Shown piece by piece: positions 48,841 through 58,400 of a stretch of 64,000 nt of DNA (the stretch's first letter is position 1; every line of letters begins with the position of its first letter). A program made the translations under genes and the position numbers. This stretch comes from Virgibacillus sp. MSP4-1 (GTDB lineage: Bacteria; Bacillota; Bacilli; Bacillales; Alkalibacillaceae). The stretch covers positions 3,224,001-3,288,000 of the forward strand of contig NZ_CP048021.1 in the NCBI RefSeq assembly GCF_010092505.1, given 5' to 3'. The notes under the pieces are model-generated. The model did no database searches. It saw nothing but the letters and a program-made list of their open reading frames with translations, and was not told the origin of the DNA.

Positions 48841-48933
48841 TTGGAGCTTAAAATGGTTGCTGTCATATCTATTTTAATTATTTTTATAATCGGATTTTTA
48901 ACTGCAAGAGCAATAATAAAAAAATCAAAATAG
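48841..48933 (+). CDS. Predicted 30-residue single-pass membrane peptide
   Basis: TTG start after GGGAGG with eight-base spacing. The product MELKMVAVISILIIFIIGFLTARAII ends KKSK: one hydrophobic helix and a basic tail. Such peptides are common in phages, plasmids and toxin systems. It is followed by a terminator at 48961. Function unknown. Confidence 0.5.
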   Translation: MELKMVAVISILIIFIIGFLTARAIIKKSK

Positions 48934-48960
48934 AAGATGGAATGTGATCATCTGATAATG

Positions 48961-48997
48961 AAAGCAGGGTAACTGTTATAGTTGTCTTGCTTTTTTG
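48961..48997 (+). terminator. Intrinsic terminator
   Basis: AAGCAGG..AACT / AGTT..CTTGCTT is followed by six T residues, closing the block of small genes upstream of the replication gene. Confidence 0.8.
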
Positions 48998-49129
48998 TGT
49001 GCATAGTTTTGTAATTCTTTCATCATTGAATATAAGATTATTAGCTCGAACGTTATTCAACGTTTAAAGGGTTTTGATAGATTGATTATCTCTTTATATT
49101 AAAGTAAAGGGAAAATAAATATAGTCGGG

Positions 49130-49186
49130 TTGGGAGAAAGAAGGAGTGGTTAATCCCTTACTGCTACTGGTCTAAATGTCTCCCAA
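49130..49186. other. Inverted repeat upstream of the replication gene
   Basis: TTGGGAGA (49130-49137) and its exact complement TCTCCCAA (49179-49186) enclose 41 bases. This could be an untranslated-leader structure or part of a replication origin next to the rep gene. No nick-site consensus can be proved. Confidence 0.45.
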
Positions 49187-49218
49187 GTCAGCTATCAAAA
49201 TAACAAGGAGGAATAAAA

Positions 49219-50202
49219 ATGATTCACACAATGAAGATGTATCTACCAATTCCATACCAAGATGTACAGGAATTGAATAAGCGGTATAATATCAAATCCT
49301 TCGAGTTGAATAAATTCATTGAAGGTAGATTTCCAGGAGTAACTATGAGCTTATCTGCAATGGGAAAAGGTCAGTGGAAGTTATCCATGTTTATTGATGC
49401 AATAGAGCTGTTGAACAAGTCGTATATTGCAGAAGAAGATTACCTTAAAATGGAAGGTGAAATTAGAAAGATTCTTTTCTATCTGTTTTTACATTCATCA
49501 GCTTATGATGATCATGTATTGCAACGAATCGATTATAGATATGATGTATTTAACGATAATCAAATAATAAGACAATTATTACTGGATATATACAAGAAAA
49601 CTACAAGGATGTATAAATGCCAAAATAAGATTCTCGGTTATATAGATAAAGAGACTAAGAAGTATAAACCCTATAAAACTACTGTTGATCACACGTCTGG
49701 ATCAATCAAATCTACTGTTTATTTGAAAAATGAAGAGAGAATTGCAAAAGGAGAAATTCCTAAGTATTATGAAAAGGATATAATACGGTTTGAAGTACAG
49801 CTAAGGGAAGACCACATGTATTACCAAGAAAGGAATGGTCATCGTTCTCGAAAGTTATGGGAATATATGAAAGATGACATTTACAGAAAATATTTTGATG
49901 AACGCATCTTCTCCATCTTCTTTAAAGGTGATTTTTACAAAATTGATCAGGCTCGAAAAATTATCTATGATTCCCCGCTATCATCCTCTTATAAAAGAAA
50001 ACTCATTGATTTCCTCAAAAAAGTAAGTTCTTATGACGTTTCAACACCATTAAATAATATGTCTAAAAAGACTTTGAATAGTCGCTTGGAAATGCTACAA
50101 AACCTTGGCATAAACCCCATTCTTATCCCAAAAAACTACTTGAATGCTCCTTCTATAATAATCAATCCACTAAAAGATTTTCCGATTTACAAATACAAAT
50201 GA
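49219..50202 (+). CDS. Replication initiation protein, gene II/X-like
   Basis: A 327-residue protein. MIHTMKMYLPIPY at the start, QWKLSMFI, HVLQRIDYRYDVF and STVYLKNEERI..YEKDIIRFEVQLRE in order resemble the phage/plasmid replication protein family typified by filamentous-phage gene II (rolling-circle nickase). The two-histidine motif is not obvious, so catalytic competence is uncertain. AACAAGGAGGAATAAAA precedes the ATG, and a terminator follows at 50216. In the element it would drive autonomous replication after excision. The family call is from motif memory. Confidence 0.6.
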   Translation: MIHTMKMYLPIPYQDVQELNKRYNIKSFELNKFIEGRFPGVTMSLSAMGKGQWKLSMFIDAIELLNKSYIAEEDYLKMEGEIRKILFYLFLHSSAYDDHVLQRIDYRYDVFNDNQIIRQLLLDIYKKTTRMYKCQNKILGYIDKETKKYKPYKTTVDHTSGSIKSTVYLKNEERIAKGEIPKYYEKDIIRFEVQLREDHMYYQERNGHRSRKLWEYMKDDIYRKYFDERIFSIFFKGDFYKIDQARKIIYDSPLSSSYKRKLIDFLKKVSSYDVSTPLNNMSKKTLNSRLEMLQNLGINPILIPKNYLNAPSIIINPLKDFPIYKYK

Positions 50203-50215
50203 TAGGAAAATGCGG

Positions 50216-50252
50216 CCCACCAATTAGAACAATTTCTTTATGGTGGGTTTTT
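50216..50252 (+). terminator. Intrinsic terminator of the rep gene
   Basis: CCCACCA / TGGTGGG stem and five T residues. Confidence 0.8.
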
Positions 50253-50307
50253 GTTGCCTAAAAAGAATAAAAAGAATTCGTACACTATATGGAATTTTAA
50301 ACAGTGT

Positions 50308-50321
50308 CGAACAAACATTTG
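50308..50321. promoter_or_regulatory. LexA-box-like sequence
   Basis: CGAACAAACATTTG matches 12 of 14 positions of the Bacillus LexA consensus CGAACRNRYGTTYC. It lies next to a possible -10 box (TACTAT, 50323). Chance similarity cannot be excluded. Confidence 0.3.
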
Positions 50322-50406
50322 GTACTATAAAGGCAAATCTTATCATGTTTTTGTCTTTGGGGAAAATATCTATGTTTCTTTATAATGAGCGGGGATAAAC
50401 CAAACA

Positions 50407-50512
50407 ATGGCGGTTATTGAAATCGATGTAAAAGACTACAATACAGTAGTCAATAAAAAAAACAGGTATCGTAATTGCGATAGATAACAAGGGAGTTGAG
50501 CGTATTGAATAA
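50407..50512 (+). pseudogene. Small ORF interrupted at an A8 tract
   Basis: ATG 50407 opens MAVIEIDVKDYNTVVNKK; after eight consecutive A residues (50455-50462) the continuing sense GIVIAIDNKGVERIE is in the next frame and ends at TAA 50510-50512, overlapping the start of the XRE gene. It is either a frameshifted remnant or a slippage-dependent small protein. Confidence 0.35.
50467..50482. promoter_or_regulatory. Palindromic operator candidate before the XRE gene
   Basis: TATCGTAATTGCGATA is a palindrome apart from two central mismatches and lies 23 bases before the XRE start, a usual place for repressor autoregulation. Confidence 0.5.
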
Positions 50513-50993
50513 TAAAGGACTACCAGTAGATAAGAAAGAGAGGACAATCTCGTCTAAATTTGCAGTTAAGATTAAACAAGCAAGGGAAAAGAAGGGCTAT
50601 TCTTTGAAAGAATTGGCTGAAAAGATCGATTCAAGTGCCAGTTACATTAACCGCTTAGAAAGATATGAGAGAAAAAATCCTACTTTCAGTTTGTTTATTC
50701 TTTTGTCAGAGGCGTTAGAGATTGACTTGTGGGAATTACTTCACATTGCGGTTGAAGAAAAAGAAGCGGAAACTAAATCGGTTGATGCAATACTTCTACA
50801 AAATAATTTCTCAATAAGGGGTATCGATAATGTATCGATTGATGCCAAAACATGTTTTGTAGACATTATTGACATGATTGCAAATAAGTTGGACAAGCGG
50901 TGTGATTTTAAAGAATTTTTGCAGTTAGGGGAGATGATACGTAGGCTACATGAAATATTGGATAATGATGAAGAGGTAAGGAAAGGGGCTTAA
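50505..50993 (+). CDS. XRE-family transcriptional regulator
   Basis: A roughly 162-residue protein with a classic Cro/CI helix-turn-helix: VKIKQAREKKGYSLKELAEKIDSSASYINRLERYERKNPTFSLFILLSEALEIDLWELL. The C-terminal 90 residues (NFSIRGIDNVSIDAKTCFVDIIDMIANKL) may dimerise. The start is probably TTG 50505, with GGGAG ten bases upstream; an in-frame TTG at 50496 is too close to the ribosome site. It is 34 bases upstream of the PD-(D/E)XK-like gene and may regulate itself through the palindrome at 50467. Confidence 0.88.
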   Translation: MNNKGLPVDKKERTISSKFAVKIKQAREKKGYSLKELAEKIDSSASYINRLERYERKNPTFSLFILLSEALEIDLWELLHIAVEEKEAETKSVDAILLQNNFSIRGIDNVSIDAKTCFVDIIDMIANKLDKRCDFKEFLQLGEMIRRLHEILDNDEEVRKGA

Positions 50994-51027
50994 ATAGCTT
51001 CTTTCTTTATATTTTGGGAGGAATGAC

Positions 51028-51993
51028 ATGAGTATTAAAGGATCAAGGAAGGAGTTCATCTTGAATTTAATCTTAAAGCAGAATCCATCCTTAATTTCAC
51101 AATTTATAGGTGGAGAATATAGACATCTTGAATCAGAACGGTATGAAAATACAAATGAAAACAAAATGTATATTGATATGTATGGATATCAATATGTGAA
51201 TAACCTTACTGTTTATGTTGAAACACAGCTAACCAAAGCAGACCAAAGACATTTTGAAAAGGTGAAAAACATAATTGAAGCAATAGAGGAAGGAATAATA
51301 ATATGGATTGCTACAGATTTCAAGGAAGAATACACGCAACAATTGTATAATTTATTACATTTTAGTATAGCTAAACCTATCAATCTTTATATGGTATTGC
51401 TTTCAAATAGTTGCCTCTTCCAATTGGATGTTCTTAATAAGCAAGGGCAGATTGAAGTATGGGGAAGTATAAAAAATCAAAAGGTTGATTTACCGATATT
51501 GAGTTTATTTAAAGCTATTGAAATTGTTCCGTCTGATTTTCAAAGCAAATTGAAAGAAGACATATCTGAACCGCTAACAACAATCAAAGGAGTAAATAGA
51601 TACTTTATAAGGTGTTTGAAAGAAAGAGTTCCTTATTTTTTGAACGCACATCGATCAAAAGCAAATCTTAACAAACGCCAGATAGTTTTCGGAGCGGGAG
51701 TTGGAGGATTAGACTATGTTGTTTGTCTGAAAGATATAAACGAAAGGTGCTACTTTAAACAAAGGTTATCTTATGAACGTCATCAAGAAATATACAATAA
51801 AATACTACAGGTCATAAAGAAAGAAGTCAGGTATAATCTGCTTGCTATTGAACAGAATGAAGTAATCTTTTCGTACCCTGAAAATTTCGATATGCTTAAA
51901 CGGATAACAAGTATTATTGATCATTTTGAACAATTAATCTTGCTCGTTGATCCGATTGTAAATGAACAGAATGGTATTAATATTGTTAGTTAG
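51028..51993 (+). CDS. PD-(D/E)XK nuclease-like protein of unknown role
   Basis: A 321-residue protein. The segment KMYIDMYGYQYVNNLTVYVETQLTKADQRHFEKVKNII (residues about 46-82) has the nuclease-fold spacing: Asp50, then hydrophobic strand, Glu65-Thr-Gln67, then a helix. The final Lys of E-x-K is replaced by Gln, as in several restriction-endonuclease-like families (VIEnQ-type). The C-terminal half (VGGLDYVVCLKDINERCYFKQRLSYERHQEIYNKILQ) is unassigned. AAAGGAGGAATGAC-type spacing precedes ATG 51028. With its XRE neighbour and terminator it forms its own unit just before the type I restriction operon, suggesting a defence-linked role. Confidence 0.6.
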   Translation: MSIKGSRKEFILNLILKQNPSLISQFIGGEYRHLESERYENTNENKMYIDMYGYQYVNNLTVYVETQLTKADQRHFEKVKNIIEAIEEGIIIWIATDFKEEYTQQLYNLLHFSIAKPINLYMVLLSNSCLFQLDVLNKQGQIEVWGSIKNQKVDLPILSLFKAIEIVPSDFQSKLKEDISEPLTTIKGVNRYFIRCLKERVPYFLNAHRSKANLNKRQIVFGAGVGGLDYVVCLKDINERCYFKQRLSYERHQEIYNKILQVIKKEVRYNLLAIEQNEVIFSYPENFDMLKRITSIIDHFEQLILLVDPIVNEQNGINIVS

Positions 51994-52022
51994 CTCTCGG
52001 TACAGGGGGCTTTTTTTATTTT
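51992..52022 (+). terminator. Intrinsic terminator after the PD-(D/E)XK-like gene
   Basis: AGCTCTC..GGGGGCT pairs with G-U contacts and is followed by seven T residues. It separates the XRE unit from the restriction operon. Confidence 0.7.
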
Positions 52023-52043
52023 TGGAAAATAACAAGAGATTGG

Positions 52044-52109
52044 TTGACTTTCACAATAAAAAAGTTATATACTGTATTTAACAAATGTCATATCCCTTAT
52101 TTGACATTT
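52044..52109 (+). promoter_or_regulatory. Promoter and operator of the type I restriction operon
   Basis: TTGACT-18-TATACT (52044-52073) is followed by the inverted repeat AAATGTCA / TGACATTT (52083-52090, 52102-52109), which would cover the transcription start and early leader. The ribosome site GGGAGGTG comes just after. Confidence 0.7.
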
Positions 52110-52126
52110 TGTGTGGGAGGTGTGAT

Positions 52127-52708
52127 ATGGAGCTTGGAGATATAGCAAGGATAAAAACAGGTCTTGTGTTAAGTAGGAAAAAGGCCAAGGATGAATATGA
52201 TATTAAGGCTAAATATAGGCTCCTTTCTCTGAAAAATGTTTCAGATGAAGGTATCATCAATACTGACTCTGTTGAGGAATTTAATAGTAATGATGAATTA
52301 GATGATCATTATTTTACAAAAGAAGGAGATGTGTTGATGCGTCTAAGTCATCCACACACATCTGTATTTATTGGAAATGATCATAGCGGGTTGTTAATAC
52401 CATCGTATTTTGCCATTATTAAAGTAGATATTGATAAATTCCTACCAGAATATATTGCATGGTATTTAAACACATTTGAAGTAAAAAAAGAATTGGAACG
52501 CTCGCAGTCTGGTAGTCGTATTCCAAGTACAAACAAAAATGTATTAAGATCATTACCAGTTGTCAAGACAACTATATCAAGACAGAAGGCATTCATAGAG
52601 CTACTTAGGCTTCATCAGCAAGAAAAACTTCTGTATAAAAGGCTGATAGAGGAAAAAGAAGTATGGTTTAAGGAAATTTCTAAACAAATACTAAAGGACA
52701 AAAATTAG
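52127..52708 (+). CDS. Half-size type I restriction specificity subunit
   Basis: A 193-residue HsdS-like protein with one target recognition domain: MELGDIARIKTGLVLSRKKAKDEYDIKAKYRLLSLKNV, HYFTKEGDVLMRLSHPHTSVFI, LIPSYFAIIKVD and SGSRIPSTNKNVLRSLPV. The C-terminal helix (RLHQQEKLLYKRLIEEKEVWFKEISKQIL) corresponds to one conserved spacer helix. A full HsdS is present two genes downstream, so this one is extra. ATG 52127 is preceded by GGGAGGTGTGAT; the 14 upstream codons read through the operator. It is first in the operon, an unusual place for HsdS. Confidence 0.8.
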   Translation: MELGDIARIKTGLVLSRKKAKDEYDIKAKYRLLSLKNVSDEGIINTDSVEEFNSNDELDDHYFTKEGDVLMRLSHPHTSVFIGNDHSGLLIPSYFAIIKVDIDKFLPEYIAWYLNTFEVKKELERSQSGSRIPSTNKNVLRSLPVVKTTISRQKAFIELLRLHQQEKLLYKRLIEEKEVWFKEISKQILKDKN

Positions 52709-52719
52709 GAGGAAAGTAA

Positions 52720-54249
52720 ATGGAAGAGAAAGTGACTCAACAACAAATAAACAATGTATTATGGCAAGCGGCCGATACATTTAGAGGGAAAATTGATTCG
52801 AGTACATATAAGGATTATATACTTACAATGCTTTTCATTAAATATCTAAGTGATACGTATAAGGAACACTTGGAAGAATACACCAAACGATATGACGGGG
52901 ATGAACGCCGTATCGAGCGTGCTTTATCAAGGGAAAGATTTGTATTAGATGAACATTCTACATTTGACTACCTTTATAGTAAACGAAATGATACTGAAAT
53001 TGGGGAAATCATTAACAAAGCATTGGAACGAATTGAAAATGAAAATACAGGGAAACTTCGTGGTGTATTCCGTAATATTGATTTTAACAGCGAATCTATT
53101 CTTGGAAAGGCAAGAGAACGAAATGCAATATTACGTTCTTTAATAGAGGATTTTAATCAACTTTCATTACGACCATCACAAATAGGTAATGAGGATGTTG
53201 TTGGTAACGCATATCAATATATGATTGGACAGTTTGCATCAGACGCAGGCAAGAAGGGCGGGGAGTTTTACACGCCTGCCGAAGTATCAGAACTTTTAGC
53301 TCGTTTAGTAAAACCAAAAGAAAATGATCGTATTTATGATCCGACATGTGGTTCAGGTTCTTTGTTGATTAAGGTTGCCAAACAGGTTCCAAGCAAAAAA
53401 GTGGCTATCTATGGTCAGGAAAGAAATGGTGCAACTCATTCATTATCACTCATGAATATGTACTTACATGGCATAGACGATGCAAAGATTGAATGGGGAG
53501 ATACATTAGCAAATCCTTTACACTTAGAAGAAGAAAAGCTGATGAAGTTTCAAGCAATAGTAGCAAATCCTCCATTTTCCTTAGACAAGTGGGCAATGGG
53601 CTTTGCAGGAGAAGGTGCTAATGATAAAAAGTTTAAAATGGAAGCAAGTCTTGATCCACATGGAAGATTTGAGTGGGGAGTACCGCCAAGTTCCAAAGGG
53701 GATTATGCCTTTGTTCAACATATGCTATATTCATTAGCAGAGAATGGTCGTATGGCGACAATCCTACCTCATGGAGTATTGTTTCGAGGATCGAGTGAAG
53801 GAAAAATTCGCAAACAAATCATTGATATGAATTTGTTAGATGCTGTTATTGGATTGCCAGAAGGGTTGTTTTTCGGTACGGGTATTCCTGCTTGTATCAT
53901 GGTATTTAATAAAAATCGTAATAGAAAAGATGTACTATTTATAGATGCATCGGGAGAAGAAAATTACGAAAAAGGTAAAAATCAAAATAAATTGAGAGTA
54001 CAAGATATTGAAAGAATAGTTGAAACATACGAGAGTTGGAAAACTATAGAGAAATATTCTTATGTTGCATCGGGAGAAGAAATTAGTGAAAATAATTTCA
54101 ACTTAAATATCCCCCGTTATGTTGATACATTTGAAGAAGAAACTCCTGTGGATATGGAAGATGTCAAAAAAAATATAGCAGAAATTAAGCAAGAACTCCA
54201 AGAAGTAGAATTGCAAATGGATAATTATTTGAAAGAGCTTGGATTGTAG
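52720..54249 (+). CDS. hsdM: Type I restriction-modification methyltransferase subunit
   Basis: N6-adenine methyltransferase of a type I system. The 509-residue product has the HsdM N-terminal domain (QQQINNVLWQAADTFRGKIDSSTYKDYILTMLFIKYLSD) and GGEFYTPAEVSELLARLV. SAM motif I is DPTCGSGSLLI (residues 207-217) and the catalytic motif IV is NPPFSLD (283-289), both intact. AGGAGGAAAG precedes the ATG. It partners HsdS for methylation and HsdR for cleavage; eleven bases separate it from the half HsdS upstream. Confidence 0.96.
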   Translation: MEEKVTQQQINNVLWQAADTFRGKIDSSTYKDYILTMLFIKYLSDTYKEHLEEYTKRYDGDERRIERALSRERFVLDEHSTFDYLYSKRNDTEIGEIINKALERIENENTGKLRGVFRNIDFNSESILGKARERNAILRSLIEDFNQLSLRPSQIGNEDVVGNAYQYMIGQFASDAGKKGGEFYTPAEVSELLARLVKPKENDRIYDPTCGSGSLLIKVAKQVPSKKVAIYGQERNGATHSLSLMNMYLHGIDDAKIEWGDTLANPLHLEEEKLMKFQAIVANPPFSLDKWAMGFAGEGANDKKFKMEASLDPHGRFEWGVPPSSKGDYAFVQHMLYSLAENGRMATILPHGVLFRGSSEGKIRKQIIDMNLLDAVIGLPEGLFFGTGIPACIMVFNKNRNRKDVLFIDASGEENYEKGKNQNKLRVQDIERIVETYESWKTIEKYSYVASGEEISENNFNLNIPRYVDTFEEETPVDMEDVKKNIAEIKQELQEVELQMDNYLKELGL

Positions 54250-54255
54250 GTGATT

Positions 54256-55449
54256 ATGTTGGCTAATATATCTCAAAAAAACGAGCAAAGAAAATCATCT
54301 AAAATAATACCGCAAGAATGGGAAGTTAAGAAACTAAAGGATTTAACTACTTATGTTGATTATAGAGGGAAGACACCTACAAAGGTAGAACAGGGCGTGT
54401 TTTTAATTACAGCCAGAAATATTAAAGAAGGCTTTATTGATTATAAAGTATCAAAGGAATATGTGAAGGTCGATGACTATGAAAGTATTATGAGGAGAGG
54501 TAAGCCTAAAGTAGGTGATGTATTAATTACTACTGAGGCCCCAATGGGAAATGTTGCACAAATAGATAGGGAAGATATTGCACTTGCTCAAAGAGTAATA
54601 AAATTTAGAGGGGAAAAGGGAGTATTAGACAATACATATCTAAAATATCACCTCCTAAGTAATGAATTCCAGAATCAACTTCTAAAACGTGCAATTGGAA
54701 CAACAGTTTTAGGAATTCAGGGGAAGGAATTACATAATATAAAGATTCCACTTCCTAATTACAGAGAACAACTAAAAATTGCCTCTATACTCTCGACTTG
54801 GGACAAAGCAATTGAATTAAAAGAAAAGCTAATTAATCAGAAAAAAGTGCAGAAAAAAGGACTAATGCAGAAGTTGCTGACAGGTGAGGAAAGATTACCT
54901 GGATTTAAGGGTAATTGGAAAGAGGTACAATTAGACAAAGTTGTGAAGAAAACCAAGGGGAAAGCAATAAAGTATGTAAAAGATGGTAAATATCCTGCTA
55001 TTGATATGGACTATTTACAATCAGGGGAATTTAAAAATTTCTCAGATGAAGCTGTAGTTTTTGCTAATAAGAGTGATGTCTTGTTGTTGTGGGATGGATC
55101 AAGGGCAGGAAAAGCATTTACAGGAGTTGAAGGATCTGTTGGTTCAACCTTTGTTAAATTAGAATGTAAAGCAATTAATAACGTCTTTTTACAAAAACAT
55201 ATGGAGATGAATGAACTAAAAATACAGCGGTTGAGAGAAGGTTCAGGAATACCACACGTACCAAAGGATTTTCTTCAATATTATAAGGTTTGTATGCCGA
55301 ATATAGAAGAACAGGATGCCATAGCAAACGTTCTAATAAATATGGATAAGAATATAGATTTACTTGAAAAGGAAACTTTTGAATTAAAAGAGCAAAAAAA
55401 AGGGCTGATGCAGTTACTTTTAACAGGTAAAGTTCGAGTAAAGCTGTAA
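54256..55449 (+). CDS. hsdS: Type I restriction specificity subunit, full length
   Basis: A 397-residue HsdS with two target recognition domains (about 15-150 and 215-340) and two conserved spacer regions. The spacers end in the same sequence, QKKGLMQKLLTGEERLPGF in the centre and QKKGLMQLLLTGKVRV at the C-terminus, showing the internal duplication typical of HsdS. The ATG at 54256 is seven bases from AGGTGAT; an in-frame GTG lies two codons earlier. It determines the split recognition site of the enzyme. Confidence 0.94.
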   Translation: MLANISQKNEQRKSSKIIPQEWEVKKLKDLTTYVDYRGKTPTKVEQGVFLITARNIKEGFIDYKVSKEYVKVDDYESIMRRGKPKVGDVLITTEAPMGNVAQIDREDIALAQRVIKFRGEKGVLDNTYLKYHLLSNEFQNQLLKRAIGTTVLGIQGKELHNIKIPLPNYREQLKIASILSTWDKAIELKEKLINQKKVQKKGLMQKLLTGEERLPGFKGNWKEVQLDKVVKKTKGKAIKYVKDGKYPAIDMDYLQSGEFKNFSDEAVVFANKSDVLLLWDGSRAGKAFTGVEGSVGSTFVKLECKAINNVFLQKHMEMNELKIQRLREGSGIPHVPKDFLQYYKVCMPNIEEQDAIANVLINMDKNIDLLEKETFELKEQKKGLMQLLLTGKVRVKL

Positions 55450-55486
55450 TAGCTTTGCTACGTTCACCTGAGTGGAGGTGTTAAAA

Positions 55487-58400
55487 TTGGCAAGAACTAA
55501 TAGTTATGATGAACGTTATATAAGTCAAACTCCCGCTATTGAATTACTAAAGAATTCAGGGTATCAATATTTATCACCAGAAGATTCGGAACAGAAGCGT
55601 GGGAGTTTATATAATGTACTTCTTATTGATATTTTAAAAGAAAAACTCCAAACATTTAATGACTATGAGTATAAAGGTAAAAAGTATAACTTTAGTGATT
55701 CTAATATTCAACAAGCTATTCGTGATTTAGATGAACCTTTGACAGATGGACTTGTAAAGACAAATGAAAAGATATTTGAAACACTTATGTTAGGTAGGTC
55801 TTATACAGAGTTTTTACCAGATGGCTCCAAAAAATCTTTTACAATTCAATATATCGATTGGGAAAACTTTGAGAATAACGAATTTCACATAGTAGAAGAA
55901 TTTTCGGTGGAACGCATGGATGGGCGAGGAGCTGTTCGCCCTGATTTAGTGTTGTTTGTAAATGGAATTCCACTTGTTGTGATTGAATGTAAGAAGGCTT
56001 CAATATCAATGGAACAAGGCATAAGTCAAATGATACGTAACCAAGGCAGAGACTATGTTCCTCAGTTATTTAAGTTCGTACAAATATTAATGTCTACTAA
56101 TAAAAATGAAACGAAATACGCTACAATAAATACGCCAAAAAAGTTTTGGTCGGTATGGAAAGAAGAAAAGGAAGAATGGCTACAATTGTGGTTAGATAAG
56201 ACTGTTGAGGGCAGATTACCAACTACACAGGATAAAAACATAATATCATTATTCCATCCAGAACGATTATTAGAATTAACCCGTTTCTTTACGCTTTTTG
56301 ACAAGGATCAAAAGAAGGTAACACGCTATCAGCAATATTTTGCTATTAAGGAGATTCTAAAAACTATTGAGGAACGTGATGAAAGTGGTAATCGTCAAAG
56401 TGGTGTAATCTGGCACACGCAAGGATCTGGAAAGAGTTTGACAATGGTTATGTTAGCTAAATGTATAGTGTCAGAGTTAGCAAGTTATAACCCAAAGGTA
56501 GTAATAGTAACAGATAGGGTTGAGTTAGATAAACAAATTCATAAGACATTTAATCATACAAGATTAAAAGCAAGCAGAGCAACAACAGGTAGTCATTTGG
56601 TTGATTTAATAAATGATAATAACGCTGATATCGTAACCACCTTGGTGCATAAGTTTGACACAGCGTCAACCAAACAAAAACCAGTAGAATCAAGGGATAT
56701 CTTTGTACTGGTAGACGAAAGCCATAGAACGCAGTATGGTGAACTCCACATCAAAATGAAAAAGGTATTCCCAAATGCGTGTTATCTTGGTTTTACGGGT
56801 ACACCTTTAATGAAAAAAGAGAAAAGTACCATGATTAAGTTCGGTAAACTAATCCATACCTACACAATTGCCGATGGTGTAAGAGATAAAGCAATTGTAC
56901 CTTTATTATATGAAGGTAAAATGGTTGATCAATCAGTAAATCAACGTGCAATAGATAACCGCCTTGAAATGATTACTCGAAATTTGAATGACGAGCAAAA
57001 AGATGCTGTTATGAAAAAGTGGAGCTTGTTTGAAAGAATAGCGTCATCTAATCAACGCATAAGCATGATTGCTTTTGATATTAACCAACACTTTTTGGAT
57101 AACTACAAGACACAAGGTAGTCAATTTAAAGCGATGCTTGCAACAAATAGCAAGATAGAGGCAATTCGGTACTTAGAATCATTCGAAGAACTTGGTGACT
57201 TAAACTGTGCAGTTGTCGTCTCCCCTCCTGATCAAAGAGAGGGACACGAAGCAGTAGATGAAGAATCAAAAGACAAGATACAGCGTTTTTGGAAGAGAAT
57301 GATGGATCGATATGGTACGCCAGAATCCTATGAGGATGCTATAAAAGAGGAATTCATTCATGGGGATGAAATTGATTTATTGATTGTTGTTGATAAACTA
57401 CTGACTGGTTTTGATGCCCCAAGAGCCACAGTTCTTTATGTAGATAAACCTATGAAGGAACATACGCTTTTACAAGCAATTGCAAGGGTTAATCGGCTTT
57501 ATGAAGGTAAAGACTATGGTTTTATAGTAGATTATCGAGGCTTATTAGAAAAACTTGATGAAGCAATGCAAATGTATTCAGGAGCAGGATTAGAGAATTT
57601 TGATCCAAAAGATATAGAAGGTGCTATACATGATGTAATTAGTGTGATTGGTCAGTTGCGTCAATATCATTCGGACTTGTTACAGATGTTTGCTCCTATA
57701 AAAAACAAGCATGATACGGAAGAATATGAGGTTTGGCTTGAAGATGAAGAAAGACGCAATGAGTTTTATGATACAGTAAGTAAGTTCGGCCGCAACCTTG
57801 GAATTGCGTTAGAATCTGAGAAAATTTATAATGCCTTGTCACCAGAAGAGTTGCAAAAGTACAAGAAAGACTTAAAGTTTTACCAAGAGCTTCGTAAAAG
57901 TGTTAAATTACGATACTCTGACACCATAGATCATAAAGAATACGAAGCCAAGATGCAGAAGTTAATGGATAATTACATTTCAGCAGAAGAGGTTATACGC
58001 ATCACCAATCCTGTTGATATATTGAACGAAAAAGCGTTTGAAGAAGAATTAGAGAGATTGGATTCTAAGCGGGCAAAAGCTGATGCGATTCGTACACGCT
58101 TATCTAAAAGTGTAAGTACCAAATGGGATGAAAACCCCGCTTACTATAAAAAGTTCTCTGAGAGAATACAGGAAGCTATACAAGAATATAAAGATAAACG
58201 CATATCAGAAGCAGAATATTTGAACCGAATGAAGGATATCATGAAGGATTACCGAAAAGGTGAAACTGCTGATGATTACCCTGACGTAATCAAAGAGAAT
58301 AGGGATGCACAGGCATTCTATGGCGTAACAAAAGACATTATGAGTGAAGTGAAAGAGGAAACAGCAGAATACAACCTTGGTGGTTTGGCTTTAAAGATGG

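Noticed and set aside
50505-51993. Classical toxin-antitoxin pair
   Set aside because: The second protein (321 residues) is too large and unlike known toxins; a nuclease-like defence role is only suggested.
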